Shown one piece after another: positions 40,376-49,279 of a DNA stretch of 64,000 bases. The stretch spans positions 115,701-179,700 of the forward strand of contig BQXR01000007.1 of the NCBI GenBank assembly GCA_033238645.1, given 5' to 3'. The position numbers and the translations under genes were made by a program. This DNA is from Thiomicrorhabdus sp033238645 (GTDB lineage: Bacteria > Pseudomonadota > Gammaproteobacteria > Thiomicrospirales > Thiomicrospiraceae). The notes beneath the pieces are model-generated. The model was given only the letters and a program-made list of their open reading frames with translations, was not told where the DNA came from and did not search any database. Positions within the stretch are counted from its first letter, which is position 1, and each line of letters starts with the position of its first letter.

Positions 40376-41599
40376 ATGGCCATTCTAAACCTAGAAACAC
40401 AAAAGAAAATACCACCCAACTTTTCACTCTTTAATCTCGGCTTTCGACCTTTCTTTTTAGGTGCAGGGGTCTTTGCCATTCTCAGCATGAGTACTTGGTT
40501 TTTAATTCTGCAGGGCTTATTAGATTTAGGCATTAATAACCTCTCCTCCATTGAGTGGCATAGCCATGAGATGGTATTTGGTTTTACCATGGCTATTATT
40601 GCTGGCTTTCTATTAACCGCCGTTAAAAATTGGACCAATATCGACACCCCTTCAGGCAAGCCTCTAGCCTTTCTATTTACTCTCTGGCTCAGTGCCAGAT
40701 TGGGTTGGTTCCTAGCCATTTTTCTACCCGATTCAAGCACACAAATACTATTAGTTACCGCCGTACTTGACCTCTCATTTAACCTACTGTTTGCTGCCGC
40801 GTTTGCACGCCCAATCATAATTTCTAAACAGTGGAATCAAATTGGACTGCTTTCAAAAATCATATTAATGGCGCTACTAAATACACTATTTTATTTAGGT
40901 TATTTTGGGTTTGTGGAACAGGGTATGGCACTGGGGGTTTACGGTGGATTCTTTATTCTGATCGCTTTTGTACTCACTATGGGTCGTCGTGTCATCCCTT
41001 TCTTTATTGAAAAAGGCGTCCCAGAAGACGTCTCACTAAAGAACCCAAAATGGATCGATAACAGTAATTTAGTCCTTTTTTTATTGCTCGCAATTAGTGA
41101 ACTATTTATCGGTAATATTACACTGACAGCCCTACTCGCTTTATGCCTATTTTTTGTGGGCAATATCCGTCTTATCAATTGGTACACCCCGGGTATCTGG
41201 AAAAACCCGATGCTTTGGAGTCTCTATCTAGGTATGGGCTTTATTCAACTAGGTTTCTTATTTTATGTCGCAATGATCTTTGAACCAAGTTATCAATCTT
41301 ACGCTGTGCATCTATTGGCAATTGGTGGAATTGGCTTGATTACATTGGGAATGATGAGCCGTGTCAGCCTAGGCCATACGGGCAGAGATGTAAATCAGCC
41401 ACCCAAAGATCATCGCATGGTCATCTTTCTAATTATTGCCGCAGCGATTGTTCGAGTTTTCTTTCCGCTTGTTGCTCCTGCACACTATGGTACTTGGCTT
41501 GCGCTTTCACAAGGCTTTTGGATATTTGCTTTTGGCCTATTTGTCTGGTCATTTGCCCCGATACTCATTAAAAAGCGTATCGATGGCCACTTTGGCTAA
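40376..41599 (+). CDS. nnrS: NnrS family heme/copper membrane protein
   Basis: Inner-membrane protein of 407 residues with about twelve hydrophobic segments. NnrS proteins bind heme and copper and protect cells from nitric-oxide-induced iron chelation. Family landmarks are 'FNLGFRPFFLGAGVFAI' near the N-terminus, 'EWHSHEMVFGFTMAIIAGFLLTAVKNWT' with paired His near 62-90, 'MGRRVIPFFIEKG', and 'GGIGLITLGMMSRVSLGHTGR' near 320-340. It sits between the two glutathione biosynthesis genes. Confidence 0.93.
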   Translation: MAILNLETQKKIPPNFSLFNLGFRPFFLGAGVFAILSMSTWFLILQGLLDLGINNLSSIEWHSHEMVFGFTMAIIAGFLLTAVKNWTNIDTPSGKPLAFLFTLWLSARLGWFLAIFLPDSSTQILLVTAVLDLSFNLLFAAAFARPIIISKQWNQIGLLSKIILMALLNTLFYLGYFGFVEQGMALGVYGGFFILIAFVLTMGRRVIPFFIEKGVPEDVSLKNPKWIDNSNLVLFLLLAISELFIGNITLTALLALCLFFVGNIRLINWYTPGIWKNPMLWSLYLGMGFIQLGFLFYVAMIFEPSYQSYAVHLLAIGGIGLITLGMMSRVSLGHTGRDVNQPPKDHRMVIFLIIAAAIVRVFFPLVAPAHYGTWLALSQGFWIFAFGLFVWSFAPILIKKRIDGHFG

Positions 41600-41661
41600 A
41601 GCTAATAAATTAATCGTATTAAAACTGATTATAAAACCTGCTCATAAAGGAAGAAGAGATC

Positions 41662-42618
41662 ATGCTTAAAGTTGGCATTGTAATGGATCCCATCCAAAAC
41701 ATTAAACCACATAAAGATAGCTCATTCGCCATGCTGTTAGAAGCTCAGAGACGTGGCCATCAGCTGGTTTATATGCAACCAGAAGATCTTTTTCTAAAGA
41801 ATGGACAGGCCTTTGCAACGACAAGTGAGCTTAAGGTGTGGGATCGAAAAAAAGAAGAGCAGTATTATGGCTTCGGTGCTAGCCAAGAAGTTGCTCTAAA
41901 CAGTTTAGATATTGTACTAATACGCCAAGACCCGCCTTTTACCAACGACTACCTCTATAGTACGCATATTTTAGAACTGGCGGAAGCTGAAGGTGTTTTA
42001 GTCGTCAATAAACCACAAAGCTTACGAGATGCTAATGAGAAATTATTTGCCAGCTGGTTTCAAGAGTGCATTCCACCCACGTTAGTTTCAGCAAACCCTG
42101 AGCAACTTAAACAGTTTATTAAAGATCACCAAGATACCATCTTAAAACCGTTGGATGCGATGGGTGGTGCCTCTATTTTTAGAGTAAAGCATGATGACCC
42201 TAATATCAGCGTAATCATTGAAACCATGACGGATTATGGTAAACATCATATTATGGCGCAAATATATCTACCTGAAATTAAAGACGGCGATAAACGTATT
42301 CTGCTCATTAATGGTGAACCTCTAGACTATACTCTGGCAAGAATCCCAGCTGAAGGCGAGACACGCGGTAATATTGCTGCGGGTGGTACAGGGGTTGGTA
42401 TGCCGATAACGGATAGGGAGCGTTGGTTGTGTGAGCAGATAGCCCCTAAACTGAAAGAGAAAGGCCTCTACTTTGTTGGCTTAGATGTGATTGGGGACTA
42501 CATTACCGAGATTAATGTCACCAGTCCAACCTGTATTCGAGAGCTTGATACTCAGTTTCACTTAAATATTGCTGGAAATCTATTCGACTGCTTAGAAGCT
42601 GAAATTAAGCGATCATAA
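41662..42618 (+). CDS. gshB: Glutathione synthetase GshB
   Basis: ATP-grasp ligase (318 residues) that adds glycine to gamma-glutamylcysteine. It starts 'LKVGIVMDPIQNIKPHKDSSFAMLLEAQRRGH' and has 'QDPPFTNDYLYSTHIL', 'ILKPLDAMGGASIFRV', 'GDKRILLINGEPLDYTLARIPAEGETRGNIAAGGTG' and 'FVGLDVIGDYITEINVTSPTCIREL'. AAAGGAAGAAGAG precedes the ATG. A strong terminator follows. The trio gshA-nnrS-gshB suggests joint use in nitrosative or thiol stress. Confidence 0.97.
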   Translation: MLKVGIVMDPIQNIKPHKDSSFAMLLEAQRRGHQLVYMQPEDLFLKNGQAFATTSELKVWDRKKEEQYYGFGASQEVALNSLDIVLIRQDPPFTNDYLYSTHILELAEAEGVLVVNKPQSLRDANEKLFASWFQECIPPTLVSANPEQLKQFIKDHQDTILKPLDAMGGASIFRVKHDDPNISVIIETMTDYGKHHIMAQIYLPEIKDGDKRILLINGEPLDYTLARIPAEGETRGNIAAGGTGVGMPITDRERWLCEQIAPKLKEKGLYFVGLDVIGDYITEINVTSPTCIRELDTQFHLNIAGNLFDCLEAEIKRS

Positions 42619-42652
42619 TCTCCCTATGTACTCATCAGGAGAAGTTAGATAC

Positions 42653-42689
42653 AAAAAAGGGAAGCTGAAAACTCGGCCTCCCTTTTTTT
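42653..42689. terminator. Bidirectional terminator after gshB
   Basis: AAAAAAGGGA / TCCCTTTTTT stem around a 16-base loop, with T-runs in both directions, between the converging gshB and chemoreceptor genes. Confidence 0.85.
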
Positions 42690-42703
42690 ATCGTTATTAA
42701 CGC

Positions 42704-45340
42704 TTACTTATTTATGAAACTCGGTAAGCTATTCTGACCACGTTGATACATTACCTCCTCAAGCTCACCTAACGCTACATCAAGCCTAGTAATGATCTCT
42801 GTAAACTCATCAATCATATCATCAATCATGTCTAACTCTGCTAGTTGCAGTGCTTCAGACTGGTTTCTTGCTTCAAGAATCAATTTCACCATATTATGTT
42901 GCTGACTATGTAGATCAACTACAGCCTGCCAAATAGGCAGCTGTTCTAAAGAAGCATCCTGTTTTAATAATGCTCTCAATGAACGACCAACCACACAACT
43001 TTCTGTATTAGAATCCTCTACTTCATCGTAGGCAATTTTCACACCATTTAAATAAGACTGTGTGCGAGTCTTCCATAAGCGCATCTCTAAACGCATCTCT
43101 TTAAAACTAACCCCTAGAATCTTCGGGTAATTTGTTTTGATCGTAACCGTTGATTCATTTACTTTAAACTTATGCACTTCACTATTCAAAAGCTGTGCCT
43201 GCTCACAGAGAGATTTAGAACTTAAGGACATCTCATCGACAAGCTCTGCATTATTCTGAATATTACTATCTAAAGCTTCTACAGCTTGTGATACATTCGA
43301 AACAGTTGCCTGCTGCTCGTGAATAGATTCAACAACACTATCTAAAGTTGATCCAATCTCCGAGACACCTTTCTCTACGTGACCAAAGATAGCATGAGTT
43401 GCTTTAACTTTTTCAGCCCCTTGGTTTACTTTTTCTCCTGATTCCTGAATCAGGAGTTTAATATCCTTAGCTGCCTCAGCAGATTTTCCTGCTAAGTTAC
43501 GAACTTCACCCGCAACCACGGCAAAGCCTCGTCCATGCTCACCTGCTCTAGCGGCTTCTACAGCTGCATTCAATGCTAATAAATTGGTTTGAAAAGCAAT
43601 ACCATCAATCAAACCAATAATTGCTTCAATACGCTCGGAAGTATCCGTAATACTCTGCATCGCCGTAATAGAGTCGTCCATTGAAGAGCGTGCTTCATGA
43701 TTTAAGCTCATTGCTTCTTTTGCCAAACTAGAAACAGAACTTAATTCTTGCGTATTCTCAGTCTGCATTTTATTAATACCCTGCATATTGGTATTTACTT
43801 CCTGCAATGTTGCCGTAGCTTCCTGCATTTTTTCAGCCAAATGACGTGAGGACTCTTCTGACTCTTGAGCCGACGATAAGGTTGCCGTAGAAACCTGTTT
43901 TAAGCTCATCATAATGCCGCTTAAATTGTCTAATGACGTATTTGTCGCACTTTTCATTGCTGCTAAAGAACCACTAAATTCTTTCTCCACACGGTTATAA
44001 ATATCACCACTGGCCAAAGCAATCATAACTTCAACCATACCTTCAATAGCACCATTTAAACCTGCTAGCAGACCATTAATATTCTCTGCTGTATAAAGGT
44101 AAAAGCCATCTAATCCATCTGTTTTCAGAACAATATTAGTATGCCCTTTCGCAGCACTCTTCATTGCGTTATCGAGTATTTGTTCAACTTGTTTCTCTTG
44201 CGTTAAGTCCTTCCATTCAATCACTGAGCCAATGCAGTCCCCACTATCATTTAAAACAGGTCTTTTAATAATTTCAAAAGTAATCCCTGCAAAGGCAATT
44301 TCTCGATCACTTTTTTTCAAAATATCATCACAAAATATTGCGATGCCTGATTTCCCTAAATTAAACCTACCTAAATTACTATCAATTAATGCTCGAGAAT
44401 CCCAGTCTTCAAACTCAAGTGCTAATGCCTCCTGATATGCATCCCATAAGCGATTGAGTGCTTTATTCATATAGATGATTTCATTCTGTGTATTCACAAC
44501 CATCATCGAAGTAGAGGCATTATTCAACGCTGTTGTTAGGCGCTGTGTTTGGTTTAACTGCACACGATTGGCTTCATAAGTCGCCCCCATTTGAATCTGC
44601 ATAATACGTAGACTAGATGCCAAATCAGCAATCCAAGTTTTACCATAGGTATAAATTGGTTTGGAAAAATCTCCCTCGGCCATAGCCTTAGCAGCCTCAA
44701 CAAAAGAGTCTGTTCTTTTGCTGATAAATCGATTGATATAAAGTGCATAGAATATAACAGCAACAAAGATAGGAACTTGCACGATCCATGGAAGCTGAAC
44801 ATCAAAGAGGGCATCTGAAATCCCACCGAGACTAACCACCATAATAAGGAGCATTAATTGGATATTAGGATTAAAACGATTTAATGGATTATATTTTTGA
44901 CTTTTTGAATCTACATAACCATATTTTAGCGAAGCTTTACCTGCATTAACGGCGGCATAAGCACCCTCTGCAGCGGCTTTTAACTCATCCGTAATACATC
45001 GACGAACGGAGAGATAACCGATCACTTGTCCCTTTTCTAATACAGGGCTAACATTCGCTTCCACCCAATAGTGATCGCCATTTTTACAGCGATTCTTAAC
45101 TAGGTTAGACCAAGGCTTTCCAGACTGAATAGTCTTCCATAAATCCTTGAAGGCGCCCGCGGGTACATCTGGGTGACGTAATAAGTTATGCGGCTGGCCT
45201 ATTAGCTCCTCTCGACTATAACCACTTATTCTGACAAAAGTATCATTTACACTGGTAATTGTACCGTGCAAATCAGTTTGAGAAACAATTGTGACGCCTT
45301 CTGGAACTTCTTGCTCACGACCTGTTAACCCTGAATTCAT
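42704..45340 (-). CDS. Methyl-accepting chemotaxis protein with Aer-type PAS domain and CZB-like tail
   Basis: 878 residues. An Aer-type PAS domain is N-terminal (about 12-115, 'TDLHGTITSVNDTF...LIGQPHNLLRHPDVPAGAF'). Two closely spaced membrane segments follow (about 161-175 and 184-203), then a second PAS-like region (about 270-370). The MCP signalling hairpin has its tip 'GIAFQTNLLALNAAVEAARAGEHGRGFAVVAGEVRNLA'. The last 130 residues resemble a CZB zinc-binding domain: CVVG and LHSQQH are present (Cys, His, His), but the first zinc His is missing (EMRLW). It probably senses redox or energy state. It is alone, with no che genes nearby. Confidence 0.9.
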   Translation of the reverse strand: MNSGLTGREQEVPEGVTIVSQTDLHGTITSVNDTFVRISGYSREELIGQPHNLLRHPDVPAGAFKDLWKTIQSGKPWSNLVKNRCKNGDHYWVEANVSPVLEKGQVIGYLSVRRCITDELKAAAEGAYAAVNAGKASLKYGYVDSKSQKYNPLNRFNPNIQLMLLIMVVSLGGISDALFDVQLPWIVQVPIFVAVIFYALYINRFISKRTDSFVEAAKAMAEGDFSKPIYTYGKTWIADLASSLRIMQIQMGATYEANRVQLNQTQRLTTALNNASTSMMVVNTQNEIIYMNKALNRLWDAYQEALALEFEDWDSRALIDSNLGRFNLGKSGIAIFCDDILKKSDREIAFAGITFEIIKRPVLNDSGDCIGSVIEWKDLTQEKQVEQILDNAMKSAAKGHTNIVLKTDGLDGFYLYTAENINGLLAGLNGAIEGMVEVMIALASGDIYNRVEKEFSGSLAAMKSATNTSLDNLSGIMMSLKQVSTATLSSAQESEESSRHLAEKMQEATATLQEVNTNMQGINKMQTENTQELSSVSSLAKEAMSLNHEARSSMDDSITAMQSITDTSERIEAIIGLIDGIAFQTNLLALNAAVEAARAGEHGRGFAVVAGEVRNLAGKSAEAAKDIKLLIQESGEKVNQGAEKVKATHAIFGHVEKGVSEIGSTLDSVVESIHEQQATVSNVSQAVEALDSNIQNNAELVDEMSLSSKSLCEQAQLLNSEVHKFKVNESTVTIKTNYPKILGVSFKEMRLEMRLWKTRTQSYLNGVKIAYDEVEDSNTESCVVGRSLRALLKQDASLEQLPIWQAVVDLHSQQHNMVKLILEARNQSEALQLAELDMIDDMIDEFTEIITRLDVALGELEEVMYQRGQNSLPSFINK

Positions 45341-45531
45341 AATAGTATTCCACCTTCGGATTCATCCAGTACAAACGAATAATAATTAGCGACTAAAACC
45401 AATACTTTTTGACCTCAACGTCAGTCCTAATAAGAGACTTACAACCTATGCTTTTGAGATAGCTTTATGGGCTTATAGCTTTTAATCTGATATAGTAAAC
45501 TAACACAATACGTTATGATCCAAAAGCCAAA

Positions 45532-46611
45532 ATGCTCACTTTAGTTATAAATAAAACACTACTTTCACAGCAAAAACACCCCTCTCTTGCATTAAAATGC
45601 TTACTAACGCTTATATTACTACTCTCTTTAGCCTCATGTAGTACACAGAATCAGCAAGCTCACCATGCATCTATTATTGTATTTGGCACTACGGTTAATA
45701 TCACCGTTTATCATCATGAAAATGAACTAAAAAATGCTATTCAGGCTATTCAGACCGTCGAAAAGCAGTTCCATCTGTTCCATAAAAAATGGCATGCTTG
45801 GGAGCCTGGAGGCATTGTGAGCAAGATCAACCAGGCCATTACCACCAATACCCCTATAAAAATTAATGACTCTGTAAAAAGTTTTATAATCAAATCACAG
45901 GAACTCACCCTAAAAAGCCACGGATTATTTGATCCGGGCATTGGACAACTCATTGCTTTATGGGGGTTTCATGGTGAGGAGTGGCAGGGTCCTCCACCTA
46001 AAGAACAGCTTATTACAGAGTGGTTAGCAACACAGCCCAGTATCCTCGATATCTATTTTAAGAATGATATGCTTTATAGTAAAAACTCAGGTGTGCAATT
46101 GGATTTTGGAGGTAATGCCAAAGGCCTTGCCATTGATATCGCACTACAAAGCTTGAAGGACGTGGGGATTAAAAATGCCATTGTCAGCATTGGCGGGGAT
46201 ATGAAAGCCATTGGATTAAAAAATGGTCAACCTTGGAATATAGGGATTCAAAACCCATTCAAACCCCGTGAAGCGATCGCCTCCATTCATTTAAATAGTG
46301 GTGAGAGCATTGTGACCTCGGGCACCTATCAGCGCTATTTTGAGTGGCAGGGTAAACGTTATTCACACATTTTGAATCCTAAAACGGGTTACCCCGCCAA
46401 TAGCTTTGCATCTGTTACTGTTGTACATCCAGATGCAGTCATTGCAGATTCTGCGGCAACCGCCCTACTGATTGCAGGACCTGAGAACTGGAAAAGGATA
46501 TTAATAAGTATGCAGATCAAATATGCCATGTTAATTGATAAACAAGGAAAAATCTTTCAGACAGAGTCGATGTCTAAACGCATTAAATTACTTGAAGTAT
46601 TATCCCAATAA
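45532..46611 (+). CDS. apbE: FAD:protein FMN transferase ApbE
   Basis: Lipoprotein of 359 residues that attaches FMN covalently to threonines of NqrB/RnfD-type or related proteins in the periplasm. The signal ends in the lipobox LASC (Cys36). Core motifs are 'MDAI...'-type 'LFDPGIGQLIALWGFHG' (about 126-142), 'GVQLDFGGNAKGLAIDIAL' (about 185-203), 'IVSIGGDMKAIG' and 'SHILNPKTGYPA...DAVIADSAATALLIAG' (about 280-315, metal and active site). Flavin acceptor genes are not in the window. A terminator follows. Confidence 0.94.
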   Translation: MLTLVINKTLLSQQKHPSLALKCLLTLILLLSLASCSTQNQQAHHASIIVFGTTVNITVYHHENELKNAIQAIQTVEKQFHLFHKKWHAWEPGGIVSKINQAITTNTPIKINDSVKSFIIKSQELTLKSHGLFDPGIGQLIALWGFHGEEWQGPPPKEQLITEWLATQPSILDIYFKNDMLYSKNSGVQLDFGGNAKGLAIDIALQSLKDVGIKNAIVSIGGDMKAIGLKNGQPWNIGIQNPFKPREAIASIHLNSGESIVTSGTYQRYFEWQGKRYSHILNPKTGYPANSFASVTVVHPDAVIADSAATALLIAGPENWKRILISMQIKYAMLIDKQGKIFQTESMSKRIKLLEVLSQ

Positions 46612-46624
46612 AAAACTCTATTAT

Positions 46625-46648
46625 TAAGCGCGTTTAAGGCGCTTTTTT
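46625..46648 (+). terminator. Terminator after apbE
   Basis: AAGCGC / GCGCTT stem with a 7-base loop followed by TTTTTT. Confidence 0.8.
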
Positions 46649-46673
46649 ACACCTGATTTTCAAAGCTCTCTGT

Positions 46674-46679
46674 TATAAT
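46674..46679 (+). promoter_or_regulatory. TATAAT -10 box only 7 bases from the yqgE start
   Basis: Consensus -10 box; a transcript from it would begin at or next to the ATG at 46687, predicting a leaderless or near-leaderless yqgE mRNA. The -35 is weak. Confidence 0.5.
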
Positions 46680-46686
46680 TTTGCAT

Positions 46687-47253
46687 ATGAATCAAATGCC
46701 CTCTTTAGAACATCACTTTCTGATCGCCATGCCCTCTCTAAATGACAGCTGGTTTGAAAAGGCAGTTATCTATATTCTTGAAGATAATGAGCAAGGCACC
46801 ACAGGACTGGTGGTCAATTTCGAGCATAGCTTCAATATTCAGGAGCTCTTAGCGCACTTCAACTTAACGACTCATGCCGATAGTCTATTTTTAGATCAGG
46901 CAGTACTCCGAGGCGGGCCTGTTGATATGGAACGGGGGTTTATACTACATCAGCCGCAAGGTGACTGGAAAAACTCAATTCCCCTGCAAGACAATTTAGC
47001 CATGACCGTTTCTGATGATTTCATTGAAGCCATCAGCCAAAATAAGATACCTCATCAATTCTTAGTCTGCCTTGGTTTCTCAGCATGGAAACCTGGACAG
47101 TTAGCTCAGGAGATACAGAGCAATAACTGGCTAACCATTCCATACAATCAAGCACTTCTTTTTGATACGCCACTTGAAAAAAAGTGGCACGTAGCCTTAG
47201 ATACCTTAGGCATTTCTCCTGAATTTTTAACCCTAGAGGCTGGACATGCCTGA
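46687..47253 (+). CDS. yqgE: YqgE/AlgH family protein
   Basis: 188-residue UPF0301 protein, 'LEHHFLIAMPSLNDSWFEKAVIYILEDNEQGTTGLVVN', with 'RGGPVDMERGFILHQP' and 'LVCLGFSAWKPGQLAQEIQSNNWLT'. The family was linked to alginate regulation in Pseudomonas, but its molecular role is unclear. The start at 46687 (or 46696) lies just after a TATAAT box and has no ribosome site. It overlaps ruvX by 8 bases; yqgE-ruvX-pyrR-pyrB is the usual gammaproteobacterial order. Confidence 0.92.
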   Translation: MNQMPSLEHHFLIAMPSLNDSWFEKAVIYILEDNEQGTTGLVVNFEHSFNIQELLAHFNLTTHADSLFLDQAVLRGGPVDMERGFILHQPQGDWKNSIPLQDNLAMTVSDDFIEAISQNKIPHQFLVCLGFSAWKPGQLAQEIQSNNWLTIPYNQALLFDTPLEKKWHVALDTLGISPEFLTLEAGHA

Positions 47254-47686
47254 TCAATCAGATCGTGAAAATACCCCCATAAAAGTACCGCTATCAGGCG
47301 TCGTCATTGGGTTTGATTTTGGCTTACGCCGTATTGGTGTTGCCATTGGTCAAACGATTACGCAAACAGCCAGCCCAGAAACAATTGTAAGCAGTAAGGA
47401 TGGTAAGCCTGACTGGGAACATATCACTAAACTATTTGATGCTTGGAATCCTGTTGCAATCGTAGTGGGTCTGCCAATGCGATTAGATGGATCAGAACAA
47501 GCCTTAACACAGCCAGCACGAAAGTTTGGCCAGCGATTGAGTGGTCGCTACCACTGTCCAATTTTTTACATGGAAGAGCAACTCAGCTCGATTGCAGCTG
47601 AGAGTCGGCAACTTAAACAGCAACATATTGATGATCATGCAGCACAAATTATTTTAGAAAACTGGTTAGAGGCAAACTACGCCTAA
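47246..47686 (+). CDS. ruvX: Holliday junction resolvase-like protein RuvX (YqgF)
   Basis: 146-residue RNase-H-fold nuclease, also implicated in 16S rRNA 5'-end processing. The motif 'VIGFDFGLRRIGVAIGQTITQTASPETI' carries the first acidic residue, and 'IVVGLPMRLDGSEQ' and the terminal 'DDHAAQIIL' carry the others. It starts inside the end of yqgE and has about twelve extra N-terminal residues compared with E. coli YqgF. Confidence 0.94.
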   Translation: MPDQSDRENTPIKVPLSGVVIGFDFGLRRIGVAIGQTITQTASPETIVSSKDGKPDWEHITKLFDAWNPVAIVVGLPMRLDGSEQALTQPARKFGQRLSGRYHCPIFYMEEQLSSIAAESRQLKQQHIDDHAAQIILENWLEANYA

Positions 47687-47717
47687 CCCATTGCCCCTTA
47701 ATACTTCGGAATACTAT

Positions 47718-48230
47718 ATGACTGAGCTTGATATAAATACAGATACTCTGATTGAAGAGATCTGTAAAAAGTTACAAAACAGTGCGATTATTCAGCAGTC
47801 GCCCAAAATGATTGGAATTCGAACAGGGGGGGTATGGGTTGCTCAAAAACTTCATCAGCAACTGGCTTTAATAGATCCATTAGGGATTATTGATATCTCC
47901 TTCTATCGTGACGACTTCTCTAAAATTGGTTTAAACCCAACAACAAGGCCATCAGATATTCCTTGGGAAATCGATGATCAGCATATTATCTTAGTTGATG
48001 ATGTTCTCTATACTGGCCGCACCACTCGTGCAGCACTCAATGAAATATTTGATTACGGCCGCCCTGCCAGTGTCACTCTGGTCACACTGCTAGATCGTAA
48101 AGGCTGCCGCGAACTGCCCTTTCAAGCAGATATTGTAGGCATGTCTTTAGAGTGTAATAAGACCATCAAAGTCACTGGCCCAGAACCGTTAAAAGTCACC
48201 ATCTTAGATCAACATGGGGAAATTGCATGA
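47718..48230 (+). CDS. pyrR: Bifunctional pyr operon regulator / uracil phosphoribosyltransferase PyrR
   Basis: 170 residues from the ATG at 47718. Type I phosphoribosyltransferase fold with 'GIRTGGVWVA' and the PRPP loop 'IILVDDVLYTGRTTRAALNEI' (about 93-113). In Bacillus PyrR binds mRNA to attenuate pyr genes; in gammaproteobacteria its regulatory role is less clear. A G7 run here encodes the conserved TGG, so it resembles the dispersed element by coincidence or by use of codons. It overlaps pyrB by ATGA. Confidence 0.92.
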   Translation: MTELDINTDTLIEEICKKLQNSAIIQQSPKMIGIRTGGVWVAQKLHQQLALIDPLGIIDISFYRDDFSKIGLNPTTRPSDIPWEIDDQHIILVDDVLYTGRTTRAALNEIFDYGRPASVTLVTLLDRKGCRELPFQADIVGMSLECNKTIKVTGPEPLKVTILDQHGEIA

Positions 48231-49279
48231 GCGCTCGCCTTTCCAGCCCAAACATCCAGCTTAATGAGTTGGGTAAACTACACCACTTCCTAACACTTGA
48301 AGGTCTAAAACAGCCCCATCTTGTAGAGATTTTAGATACGGCAGAATCTTTTATTAATCCTAAAACTAAAGAGATTAAAAAAGTCCCTATACTGCGTGGT
48401 AAAAGCATTATGAATCTTTTTTTCGAACCAAGTACACGTACCCGTACTACTTTCGAGATTGCAGAAAAGCGCCTATCAGCTGATATTGAAAGCCTTGATA
48501 TTCAAACCTCCGCCACTAAAAAAGGTGAGTCTCTTCTTGATACCCTTTGGAACTTACAAGCGATGCAAGTGGATATGTTTGTTGTTCGACACGCCCAGAG
48601 TGGTGCCGCACAATTTATTTCACAGCATGTAGCACCCCATGTTCATGTGCTAAATGCAGGTGATGGCCAACATGCCCATCCAACTCAAGCAATGTTGGAT
48701 ATGTTTACAATCCGTAAACACAAAGGGGATATATTTGATCTTAAGGTCGCGATTGTCGGAGATGTACTGCATAGCCGAGTGGTTCGTTCACAAATTCAGG
48801 CTCTCAGCATTTTAGAAGCACGTGAAATTCGGGTTGTGGGCCCCAAAACATTGATGCCTGAGAGTCCCGAAGCACTCGGTGTTCATGTCTATCACGATAT
48901 GGAAGAGGGCATTAAAGGGGTAGATGTCATCATTATGGTTCGATTACAAAATGAACGAATGACCAGCGCTCTGATCCCAAGTGAAAAAGAGTTCTTTAAA
49001 CTTTATGGATTAACCGAAGAGCGCTTAGCCTTGGCTAAACCCGATGCGATTGTCATGCACCCTGGGCCAATCAACCGAGGTGTAGAGATAGAATCTGCCG
49101 TGGCTGATGGCCCTCAATCCGTTATTTTAGAACAGGTCACTTACGGTATTGCCGTTCGCATGGCGGTTATGTCAATTATCATGAGTAATGCTGCACAGCT
49201 TAGCCAATATAAATCAGAACAGGCCACGCTTGATCTTGAGGGACATCAAGACAGCAATCCAAGCAAGGAGGAGAAATAA
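48227..49279 (+). CDS. pyrB: Aspartate carbamoyltransferase catalytic subunit PyrB
   Basis: 350 residues, longer than E. coli PyrB (311). It makes carbamoyl-aspartate. The carbamoyl-phosphate loop is 'MNLFFEPSTRTRTTFEIAEKRL' (about 64-85); 'RHAQSGAAQF', 'NAGDGQHAHPTQAMLDMFTIRKHKG' and 'MHPGPINRGVEIES' follow. An N-terminal extension of about 15 residues is typical of the class A type that needs an inactive PyrC' partner, and pyrC' is indeed next, sharing one base. No pyrI is present. Confidence 0.96.
   Translation: MSARLSSPNIQLNELGKLHHFLTLEGLKQPHLVEILDTAESFINPKTKEIKKVPILRGKSIMNLFFEPSTRTRTTFEIAEKRLSADIESLDIQTSATKKGESLLDTLWNLQAMQVDMFVVRHAQSGAAQFISQHVAPHVHVLNAGDGQHAHPTQAMLDMFTIRKHKGDIFDLKVAIVGDVLHSRVVRSQIQALSILEAREIRVVGPKTLMPESPEALGVHVYHDMEEGIKGVDVIIMVRLQNERMTSALIPSEKEFFKLYGLTEERLALAKPDAIVMHPGPINRGVEIESAVADGPQSVILEQVTYGIAVRMAVMSIIMSNAAQLSQYKSEQATLDLEGHQDSNPSKEEK

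Noticed and set aside
40363..40818. Minus-strand 151-codon open frame opposite nnrS
   Set aside because: Shadow of the conserved NnrS N-terminal half.
47821..47834. GAACAG-G7-TA in pyrR as another element copy
   Set aside because: It encodes the conserved RTGGVW motif of PyrR, so codon choice alone explains it; not counted.
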